DNA of 64,000 bases from Cladocopium goreaui (Eukaryota > Sar > Dinophyceae > Suessiales > Symbiodiniaceae), in NCBI GenBank assembly GCA_947184155.2, contig CAMXCT020002713.1, positions 309,501-373,500 on the forward strand, in the 5' to 3' direction. Shown here in pieces: positions 51,118 to 60,310 of the stretch; positions within the stretch are counted from its first letter, which is position 1, and the number at the start of each line of letters is the position of its first letter. The position numbers and the translations under genes are program-made. The notes under the pieces are model-generated. The model saw nothing but the letters and a program-made list of their open reading frames with translations. It was not told the DNA's origin and did no database searches.

Positions 51118-54100
51118 CTAGAGGGCTTGCATGGCAACAATGGGCCTTTTTCCAGTGTCGCCGAAGTTGTGAACACTCCGGAGCCCAAGCCGAAGCCATG
51201 TGAGAGGATTGAACCTCCTAATTCAAATTTTTGCTTTTCAAAGACTTGCAGTGAGCCACAAGGACACCACCAGAGATTTGCAGGTGTTGCCATAGATGAG
51301 TTGCTGGTAATTGAAATCTGTGCAGGCTCTGCGCGCCTGACAAAGACATGTAGGAAACTGGGTATCAGGGGCCTTGCAGTTGATAAAATAACGAGTCGCA
51401 GCTGTGGCATTGACATCATGACGCTGGATTTGACAGTACCGTCACAGCTTCAACTCCTGCTTGATATCATCAAGGCAGAACGAGATCGATTGCTCATGGT
51501 CTTTATTGCACCACCTTGCGGAACAGCCAGCCGGGCTCGAGGGAGGCCCATAAAGAGCAGCCTCCTCAATGGACGCAAAGCACCTCAACCATTGCGTACT
51601 GACTCACAACCGGATGGCAAAGACAATTTGACAGGTGTTGACAAACTGAAGAAGACAGAGCTGGCAAACCAACTGTACGATGCGGTTTCCCAGATCATTT
51701 TGTTGGCTCACAGCCTTGACATTTGTGTGGTTGTTGAAAACCCTGCGAACAGTCTTTACTGGAAGACATCGTTTGCTTTGAAATTTTTGCAATGCATTGA
51801 AGGCTTCAACATCGATTTTCACAACTGTTGTCATGGGGGAACACGAGATAAATTAACGCGCTTCTGGTCCAACAAGAATTGGTTGGAGCCACTGAGACTT
51901 CTTTGCGATGGGTCCCATCCGCACCAGAGTTGGCGACCGAGAATCCAGAACGGGCAGTTAATTTTTCCTACCGCTGAGGAAGCAGCTTACCCATGGTTAC
52001 TGTGCACACGAATTGTCAATTTAATTTTGGTTGCAGGTAAACAACTTGGTGCAACGGTTTATGAAACCCTGGGGGCACAAATGGAACAGCAAAATTTTTC
52101 AATGATGAACAGATATATTTTTGGAGCCTTGCCACGGTCTACGAAACTACGACCTCTGGTGTCGGAGTTTGCGGATTTCCACCACATCATAACGCCTGCA
52201 CAACATGTTGACCACAGCACGGCGGTTTTGCAAATATGTCCAAAGGGCTCCAAACTGTTATCCCGCAGATTGTGGAGGTGGGGTAATTTTCGGGCGGAAC
52301 AATACGCTGGTGCATGCAAGTTCCTGGGAATTTCAGAAGACGAGCTGCTTGATGATAGCACTGTGGAATGCCATCATGTTGGAACAGTACATGATCCCAT
52401 GAGCTTTGTTGCAAAGGCAGTTGACGCCGGACACCCTAAAGACTTGCGTAGGCACATTGACCAGTCCTTGCACGAGGTGATTTTGGAGAACTTCCACAAA
52501 CCACCACACCTTCTTGCACAAAAGAGGATTGACTTTCTGAAGAAGTATACAGAGGTAGCAAAGAGTTGCAAGGCAGCTGAGCTCAAGTTAAGGTTAAAGA
52601 TGCCTGATCACTTGAGAAAGCTGATGGTCAATAAACGTCTGGTCCTGCTGGGGACTATGCTCAAAGACCTTGGGTTCCCTGACGAGAAGCTCATAGAAGA
52701 TATTTCTACAGGTTTCAAACTCAGCGGTTGGATGCCGGATTCAAAGATCTTCCCAAACCATGTGCGAGGCCCTACTTTGACATTGGATGCCTTGCGACAA
52801 ACAACGGATTCCTTCAACTCCAAGGTGCAAAAGCAGATGCAGTTGAGACAGGACTCAACCTTGGAGACTGACACATGGAATGAAACTGAACACGAACTGG
52901 AACAAGGTTGGATTTGGGAAGATGAGAGCGCAGATTGGACCGGCAAAGCAGTTGCCCGCCGATTTGGGATAAAACAGGGGCAAAAGACCCGTGTTATCGA
53001 TGACTGCACGGTTAGTGGACTCAACCTTACAGTGGGAACCAAGGAGAAGTTCACTCTACATAGCATTGACCAAATGTGCAGCATGATTGACCACAGTTTG
53101 GAATTGGCCGCAGGGCCTCACTGCCCTATTTTGGGCAGAACATACGACCTCAAATCAGCATACAAACAATTTGGTCTATGTGTGGAGGACCGGAACCTTG
53201 CAAGAATCGCTGTCAATAAACCTGGGAGCAAGGTTCCCATTCTGGTGGGTCTCAACGCGCTACCATTTGGCGCCATTGGGTCTGTCGCTGGGTTTTTGAG
53301 GATATCTTTTGCAATTTGGTGGATTGGCGTTTTTGGCCTGGGAATAGCATGGAGTGCATACTTTGACGATTATTCTACTATCACCCGCCCTGAGTTGGAG
53401 GCGAGCACTCACTGGGCTGTAACCACTTTGTTCGAGTTGGTTGGGCTCCTCTATGCCAAAGAGGGGCCGAAAGCTCCACCTTTCAATGCAACTTTCAGAA
53501 TGCTTGGTTTAGTTGTGGACCTTCAGATGATTCCTTACAAACAATTTTTTGTGACCCATACAGCAGAGAGACGTGACGAGCTCAAGCAGTGCCTTGAGGA
53601 CATTGTGCAGAAAGGTGAAATCACGTCGAAAGAAGCAGAAAGGGTCCGAGGACGAATGCTTTTCTTTGAATGCTTTGTATGCGGCAGGGTGGCCAATTTG
53701 GATCTGAAATTGTTTGGAAATCTGTGCAGATCAGGTCGCACGACCAACGTCTTGACCACTGGTGAAATTGAGATTGTGAGGCGTTTGAGTCGAAGGATAG
53801 AGACTGGTACTGCAATTCCACTTGGAATAAAAAACCTTGATACCTGGTTAATTTTTACAGACGGTGCTTGCGAAGGTGAGAGGCCTCGCGGGAGTGTCGG
53901 TGGAGTCCTGGTTTCGCCGAACCACCGCGTTGTCCATCACTTCGGAGAAACAGTTCCTGAAAACCTCATGTCTTTGTTGCTTGGTTTTTCGAGCCACCCA
54001 ATCCACGAGCTCGAAATGATCCCTGTCTTCATACCCTTCCTTCTTTGGCAGCACTTGTTTGGTGGCAGCCAAGTGGTGCACTACATTGACAATGAGTCAG

Positions 54101-54348
54101 TCAGACTTGCGTTACTCAGGGGAAGCGGTGAGACAGAGATTGCTCGCTTAGTGGCGGCAAAAATCATGGATGCCGAATTTACTGCCGGCACCAAATCTTG
54201 GTATGCTAGAGTTGCTAGTGAAAGCAACATAGCAGACGCACCGAGTCGCTTGGATTTCAAACTTCTTGAAACTTTGGGTAGCACCTGCTTTGCTGTGGAG
54301 TGGAATCTTGTGCTTGCGAGTTGCTCACCTCTGAATGGGGGAACGTGA
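51118..54348 (+). CDS. Pol: methyltransferase-like domain, reverse transcriptase and RNase H
   Basis: It is open from the codon after the Gag UGA to a UGA at 54346. There is no in-frame ATG near the start, which favours expression as Gag-Pol. First comes a methyltransferase-like region: LLVIEICAGSARLTKTC, FIAPPCGTASRAR (about 51502-51540) and VVVENPANSLYW (about 51728-51763). Next is a DIRS-type reverse transcriptase: TYDLKSAYKQFGL (about 53141-53177), LPFGAIGS and AYFDDYST (catalytic FDD, about 53356-53380). Last is RNase H: IFTDGACEG (about 53851), YIDNES and NIADAPSRLD. Classical DIRS elements carry their methyltransferase-like domain after RNase H; here it is at the N-terminus. The end overlaps repeat B1 by 8 bases. 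Confidence 0.9.
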   Translation, partial: LEGLHGNNGPFSSVAEVVNTPEPKPKPCERIEPPNSNFCFSKTCSEPQGHHQRFAGVAIDELLVIEICAGSARLTKTCRKLGIRGLAVDKITSRSCGIDIMTLDLTVPSQLQLLLDIIKAERDRLLMVFIAPPCGTASRARGRPIKSSLLNGRKAPQPLRTDSQPDGKDNLTGVDKLKKTELANQLYDAVSQIILLAHSLDICVVVENPANSLYWKTSFALKFLQCIEGFNIDFHNCCHGGTRDKLTRFWSNKNWLEPLRLLCDGSHPHQSWRPRIQNGQLIFPTAEEAAYPWLLCTRIVNLILVAGKQLGATVYETLGAQMEQQNFSMMNRYIFGALPRSTKLRPLVSEFADFHHIITPAQHVDHSTAVLQICPKGSKLLSRRLWRWGNFRAEQYAGACKFLGISEDELLDDSTVECHHVGTVHDPMSFVAKAVDAGHPKDLRRHIDQSLHEVILENFHKPPHLLAQKRIDFLKKYTEVAKSCKAAELKLRLKMPDHLRKLMVNKRLVLLGTMLKDLGFPDEKLIEDISTGFKLSGWMPDSKIFPNHVRGPTLTLDALRQTTDSFNSKVQKQMQLRQDSTLETDTWNETEHELEQGWIWEDESADWTGKAVARRFGIKQGQKTRVIDDCTVSGLNLTVGTKEKFTLHSIDQMCSMIDHSLELAAGPHCPILGRTYDLKSAYKQFGLCVEDRNLARIAVNKPGSKVPILVGLNALPFGAIGSVAGFLRISFAIWWIGVFGLGIAWSAYFDDYSTITRPELEASTHWAVTTLFELVGLLYAKEGPKAPPFNATFRMLGLVVDLQMIPYKQFFVTHTAERRDELKQCLEDIVQKGEITSKEAERVRGRMLFFECFVCGRVANLDLKLFGNLCRSGRTTNVLTTGEIEIVRRLSRRIETGTAIPLGIKNLDTWLIFTDGACEGERPRGSVGGVLVSPNHRVVHHFGETVPENLMSLLLGFSSHPIHELEMIPVFIPFLLWQHLFGGSQVVHYIDNESVRLALLRGSGETEIARLVAAKIMDAEFTAGTKSWYARVASESNIADAPSRLDFKLLETLGSTCFAVEWNLVLASCSPLNGGT

Positions 54349-54687
54349 CGGGAACTCGAAGCAATTCTCCCCGCAGAAAAAGAGTGGCGGCCTGTTTCAT
54401 TCATGAATTCCTGATTTGATTCGAACGATTGGTGCGTCAGATTTATTTTTAATTTTTTTTTGTGGAACTCGGCGAACATCACGAGGAGTTGATCACTCCT
54501 TCCCGAAGGGTTCTCGGCATGTGCACGTTGATGTTTCTCATGTGCGTATGTTTGCGAGCATGTTCGTACGATACATATATACTTGTATGTGTGTACCCAC
54601 ATGTTTGGTTTAGTTGTTGTGAGCGTAGGCCGTTACGCGAGGTTGAAGGCTTCCACAGGTTACCCCTCTTAACCTTCTGAGGAATAA
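54341..54687 (+). repeat. Split direct repeat B1
   Basis: 347 bp, matching 55133-55476 apart from a longer T run (three extra bases near 54450-54460). It contains ggagttgatcactcc, an inverted repeat. Confidence 0.95.
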
Positions 54688-55073
54688 GGGTCGCCTCCGT
54701 CCGAGGTACGAGGTTAGGATAGTCCCTTTATTCCCTTTAGGTTAACTTGCCTTTGAACTCTGGTTCAAAGGCACCTTGGGGTAACTTGGAGTGTTAGCCT
54801 TCTAAACTTCCACGCGTTGTTGCGACTCACACGCCCACAAACCAAACAAACAAACAACCAACTTAAACTTGTCACAGTTTTTTAGTTGTCACTGTTTCAC
54901 TCTGTTTTATTTGGAACCAGAGTACTGACAGTATCTGTTCTTATCAGACAGCAGTGCAAGTGCGTGTCGTGAGGCGGAACTGTTGTGACAACTTGTTTTT
55001 ACTCTTGTGACATTTTGGTTTAAGTGGTGGGTGGGCGGGAGACCTTTTAGTTGCGGCATCCCAATTTTTCTTT
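54688..55073 (+). repeat. Split direct repeat A2
   Basis: Second copy of A (46416-46801), directly abutting B1. The 10-bp hairpin recurs at 54749-54772. Confidence 0.95.
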
Positions 55074-55132
55074 CCCACCCTAAACACGTGGCGTTTTCCC
55101 AACCCTACTTGGGATAGCCTAACCCTACCGTC

Positions 55133-55476
55133 GAACGTGACGGGAACTCGAAGCAATTCTCCCCGCAGAAAAAGAGTGGCGGCCTGTTTCATTCATGAAT
55201 TCCTGATTTGATTCGAACGATTGGTGCGTCAGATTTATTTTTAATTTTTTGTGGAACTCGGCGAACATCACGAGGAGTTGATCACTCCTTCCCGAAGGGT
55301 TCTCGGCATGTGCACGTTGATGTTTCTCATGTGCGTATGTTTGCGAGCATGTTCGTACGATACATATATACTTGTATGTGTGTACCCACATGTTTGGTTT
55401 AGTTGTTGTGAGCGTAGGCCGTTACGCGAGGTTGAAGGCTTCCACAGGTTACCCCTCTTAACCTTCTGAGGAATAA
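55133..55476 (+). repeat. Split direct repeat B2 (right end)
   Basis: Second copy of B, separated from A2 by a unique 59-bp spacer (55074-55132) with aaccctac words. It ends ggaataa, after which host (LINE) sequence resumes. Confidence 0.95.
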
Positions 55477-56064
55477 TGCAATTTCTAATGCCGCCTACTC
55501 CGTAGATGCGCCAAGAGAAAAGCAGCTGTGTGCCAGGCTAACACCCCCCAAACCTGCAGTAAGGGAGAGTACCCACTAAGTATGACCCCCATAAACGGGA
55601 GCAAAGGGATTTATGGGTTTTTCAATCTTTTTGAACTGTCTGCGAAGTCTCCTTGCTAGGTGTGTGTCCCAGGTCCTGTCACCGTTGGTCACCTCAATGT
55701 CTGTCACCTAACATGTGCTTTGGGTAAGTAGGTTGCATAAACTGTTAGTGGCTCAATTGTTCGCACTGCAGCTTTTGTGGCTCCACTAGTTTTCATAGCT
55801 AGGTCAGCCATCTGACATCAATTCGCACACTAAGGTGTAAGACAAACCCTGATTGTTTTGCTTCCTACCTGTTTCACCTCCAACGCATTGGCCCTGTAAG
55901 GGGGAACCCTGACCCCGGGTGCCGGGTGTTCAGGGTTTCCTTAGCCTTGCCAATCCTGTTGATATACTTTTGCACTCGCTGCCCGTATAGCATTCACTAT
56001 CTTGGCTAGTCACTTGGCACCTGACACCCGGGCACCGGCTGTTCAGGGTCAAGCTGGCGTCAAC

Positions 56065-59000
56065 ATGCTGCAACAGCTTATGACACCAAATAGGTTCATT
56101 TCGTTGACGTCGCCTGACCCTGATGAATCAGAAACAGACATTGAACCAGCAGAGCCAACCGCTCCAGATGACACAGTCGAGGATGTGTCAATGCACAGTG
56201 ATACAGAATACTTTGACGCCCTCGAGACGGATGACGACGTTCCATATTTCCAACAAGGGACTGAGCCTCCCCCAAGGGAGAAGTGGGAAATTGCCGCACC
56301 TATCGATTTCTTGAATGTTCACGAGGTCACACAGTTAAGCCACCAGCTTGACCAACTGTTCCTCTCGCAAAAAGAAGTTGAGACCCCGCTCGGCATGGAT
56401 GACATAAAACAGAGGTGGAAATGGGACGATGTCGGCTCCTGTCGAATGCCCCGGTCACCCCTGACATACCCTGCACTCATGGTGGACGAAGGGAACGGCA
56501 TCCAACGACCCGCAGCCAGCCAGGTCCATCATAAAACGCTCTTCCAGTGGATAACAGATAATCTCTCATGGTTACCTCAGTATGCCACCGTATATGTTTA
56601 TGTGGACAACCGCAAACTGTCAGGCACTGACCCTCCAGCCTACTGGCCGCATTTTGCACCCTGGATCCAAGGCCGATGTACAGTGACTGGCCCTTACCAG
56701 GAGAAAACTACTGCGATCCATTTTCCCATTCATGCTGACACAGGTTTGCACCAGGTCCATTATACCTGGGCTGGTGCCGCAGCTCTGGAGGCGCTGTGTC
56801 TAATGTTCCCCACTGTAAATTTTGCTCTCATCGACTCTGACTGCGTGCCAACCTCATTGTTTGAAGTAGCCGAGCTCGTCAATCTCATGACGGATAAGTC
56901 AAGCAGAGCCGCAGCAATGCAACATAACACAATGGCCAGCTCTAACCAGTGCCCTCCAGCAGTACTCCTTGCCACAGAAGCCAAAGCCGAACTTAATGCC
57001 GGCTTGATCATTGTGACAGGGCACATCCCGACTGAGGCACCCGATGTAGAAATGGCCCAAGCAGACATGCCACCAGCCCCTGCCCAAAGCTCCTCTCCGA
57101 GTGCTGCACCTGCCCCAAAGGCACGACGAATAGCCCACCCTGCCAATCGCACAGCAGATGATTGGGTTACCGCACTCCAGGATAGCAGAGCCAGTTTCCT
57201 AGCTACAACCGCTGTGCCAGAAGACCCTGCGGAAGCAATGAGGGGAGGACTGCTTCTCACCCCCCTACTCGGCTGTAGAGCTAGAACCCCACTTGACTGG
57301 ACACATGCATGGGCAATGTTGGGCGAATGGGCAGGAGCCATTGCATTCCCCATCCCGGAGCGAGGAGAATGGCCACGTCACGGGGATGGCCGATACCTTA
57401 GACCGGACTTTGCCGAGCGGACCCCGCCATTCCTTACCTGGGCACGCCCCATTTTTGAACAAGGTGCACTCTCCCCTCTGTCAGTTTTCCCAGCCGACTT
57501 CCCCATACTTTGTCTTCCAGGAGACAAACTGTTCCAAAGCAAGGAGTTAACCATAGGGTATAGTCTGCCACCTATAGTGCACGCCTTCCATGGGAGCAAA
57601 GTAGGCCTAGGACAACAACTCCGACAGTGGCTAAACAAAGGGCTGCAACCGCTTGCTGTGTCGCTCATAGGAGTCGACGAGGCACCACCGTTGTGGACAC
57701 ACCCCACAGGCTGCGATTTTGTTAGAGGGAGTAAACTAATCGCCAAGCCGCATGTCCTGCAAAACAGAAGCCTTACCAAGCTGCAGGTGTTGCTTCTTCA
57801 GAGTCTGTGGACGCCGGTGGAAGCCCCCAACAACAACAATGACCATACACCTTGGTCCAAGACTTGCGATCCTGCCAATGTTTTCTGCGGTCAGCATGCG
57901 AGCCTCCAGCTCCCCAGTGCCCCAATCCTCCCCCTGCTGGAAGCGCTGCAACGGCGACTGGGCATTGACCCTGGCAACGCAGAACTAGCAATCAACGAAG
58001 TGCTTGCTAGCCATGCTGACCCCCAATACACTGCTTGGAAACTCACTGTCATGGATAACACCTCCTGGCAACTCAATGAGGCTGACCCAGGGTCCCTGGA
58101 AGTTCAGTGCACTGGGTTGGGTGGAGGAGAACTCGATGAAGACTGGGACGTACTGCTAGCCTGCAAAAAGGAAGCACATGTTTACGGGCCATCCCTAAGC
58201 AAACAGGACGATTGGAATGCAAGAGCTGGCACAGTAGCAGGCACTGCTCATACACAAGAATATTTGCTCTTGCACATCGCCATGTTTCCCATAGGTGCAC
58301 ACTTCTGGTGCCGCATCTTAGGCATGCCCAGTGCGAACCAATTGCAAGCGCAAATTATCAGTCGGGCCATGAAGCTGTTGCAATTCTGTCCCATCATCCC
58401 AGCACACAGGAAACCACCGTGGCCCGGGTACATACATGGCCTGCGACTTTTCACTAAGTTGCTAGTTGCACACCCGCTAGTCGGAGTATGTCTGCCCCCT
58501 GAAATCCGCCCAGTCGATCTTCTGAGATTAACAGGATACATGGTAGGCTCCATCTACATTCGGGGGCACAGCGCTGGCTCGTACGCAGGAATGGTATGGG
58601 AAACTATCCTCTCAGAATTCCCAGATGTTGGTGGCAAAACCGTGCTAGCAGCCATTGCGCTACCACCATCGCTGCTCACGACATGCAATTTATCTCAGCT
58701 GAGAGAGATCCACCTCATTCACCATGCAGATGACAGGCTCTGCGTATGGAACCCGTCAAACCATGACATCAAGCTGCTTAAGCAACGGGGCTTTAAAATT
58801 ACGCATATCACAGGATGGAGAGCGTACCTCGGTACTGCACAACATAACTACTCGCATTGGACAAGAGTTGCCCTCCCAGAAGGACGACCAGATATGGAGC
58901 AGTTAGAAGGTACCCCTGGAGTGCTCCCCTTCGAAGTGTACTCACAGGCTCCCCTCCGACTGATCTCATGGTGCAGCTTTGAGCTCTCAAGAATTGCCAG

Positions 59001-59606
59001 AAAACTCCTGCGTGAATTAGCGGAAATGTGTGAGCTACCTGAAACCACGACACAGGCACTTGTTACACACATTGCTGCCCACAATTCAGAGGTCAAAACT
59101 GAGCAAGAGGCAACCCAATACTTAGCCACGTTGGCAACAGTCACCATTTCCTCAAGGTCCAAGTTGCTCAACTATACCACTATGGTACAACATTTCCTCG
59201 GCACCTTGCAATTGCCCCTGGCTATCTACATGTTAGACTACTACTTGCCCATGCTCAGTCCCAATGAAGGCTATAATGAAACAGGGTTAACAATGCAAAG
59301 TGCAGGCCCCATCCGGCAACCATCGCAACCCATCGCCCTAGAATTCCTTTTCAAAGGCAGCGAGTTTGGACACTGGAAAGTTAAAGGCGGGCAGGATGCT
59401 TTCACGTTCCGACACCCAAGCCTGGGCAAAACCGAAGTGTTCAGCCTGCTGGCCAGCGATGCGCACCATCACAAAGTCAGCCCCATTGGCACGGGTAGGC
59501 TCATTGCCATGGTGGGTACAGCGGACGCACTAGCTTATGATGGAGATGACCTTCAAATCCTTTTTGGCTTGGTCCTCGCCATCACGCCACGCGCAGCCAA
59601 AAAAAG
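56065..59606 (+). CDS. ORF2 part 1: GT-A glycosyltransferase-like and alpha/beta-hydrolase-like domains
   Basis: First ATG at 56065 (the frame is open from 56002). After an acidic disordered start there is VNFALIDSDCVPTSLFEVAEL (DSD at about 56833-56841), then AELNAGLIIVTG (about 56986-57021). This spacing matches GT8-like GT-A glycosyltransferases (DxD metal site plus the FNAG motif). Further on, RGHSAGSYAGMVW (58561-58599) is a GxSxG nucleophile elbow. It is followed by IHHADDRLCVW (about 58717) and QHNYSHW (58840-58860), which supply plausible Asp and His for a hydrolase triad. Both are fold-level inferences from motifs. The frame breaks at an A7 run (about 59600), after which the protein continues in the -1 frame. 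Confidence 0.6.
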
Positions 59607-60310
59607 GATGAGCTGGCTGCCTCACGCATATACAGACAGTGCAACCCTAAATTCATCGAAGTTGCTTTCCTCTCAGGACCAGCCATTGAGTTTTTTGCAA
59701 AGGAACAACTCGAAGCCCTCCAAGACTGGTATAGTGCCTCCGGCCAGCACCTGGACCCCGTCGACGCGACCGTCCAGGGGCAGAACAGCCCGGTCCCCCA
59801 GACCTTCTTTCTCGATACAATGTGGATGTTCGGATGTACTAAGCCTACCCGTGAGCTTACCGCGGTTGCGCAAACCCCCCCGTGCAGGTACCACCTGGGA
59901 TTAGGCATTTACAATGTCCAAGCAGCAGTAGAAGGAATGGAGGGCAACAAAAGATCGCATTTCTTGCATTTGTGCGGCCAGTTGCTCCGCCTAGTGCTAA
60001 TTCCATGTCACGTGGAGGGCGAGCTTCACCCTTGGACTCGCTCCACTGCACTTTCCTTTGCCGCTGAGCTTGACGGACACGTTTTAGGCACACTCTGCGC
60101 AGTGACAATGGCGTTGCTCACCAACCGGCTAGATCTGTGCATCCAAGGGCTTTTCGGAGCAGGCAAGTCGAAATCGATGGCAATCCTCATCCTGGCCTTG
60201 ATTGAAATCGACACTACCGACAGCCTCAAAATATTGTTCATTTGCAAAGAGAACTCCGGCACTCGATCCTTTGCGGACCTCCTCCTATGGCTCGACCCCC
60301 CGTCGGGGGG
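59600..60310 (+). CDS. ORF2 part 2: start of SF1 helicase (Walker A)
   Basis: The -1 frame from the A7 run reads KKDELAASRIYRQCNPKFIE... and then GLFGAGKSKSMAILILAL (P-loop, about 60149-60200) and LKILFICKENSGTRSFADLL (motif Ia-like). It breaks again in a C6-gtc-G6 tract at about 60297-60308. The A7 tract (c aaa aaa agg) could support programmed -1 slippage, but the second break has no such explanation. Confidence 0.7.

Larger units (their letters stand above)
46416..55476 (+). mobile_element. Complete tyrosine-recombinase (DIRS-like) retrotransposon with split direct repeats
   Basis: Two repeat pairs are arranged A1 - genes - B1 - A2 - B2, with B1 and A2 contiguous at 54687/54688. This is the split-direct-repeat layout of PAT/Ngaro-type YR retrotransposons. 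The genes are a tyrosine recombinase, a zinc-finger Gag, and a fused methyltransferase-like/RT/RNase H protein. Such elements integrate through a circular intermediate by recombination and leave no target duplication; none is obvious here. A1 and A2 (386 bp each) differ at only about three positions by eye, so insertion was recent. It sits between ORF1 and ORF2 of the LINE-like element. Confidence 0.9.

Noticed and set aside
55490-55505. Dinoflagellate spliced-leader relic (ctccgtag...)
   Set aside because: Only about seven bases match the leader and the rest of the 22-nt sequence is absent.
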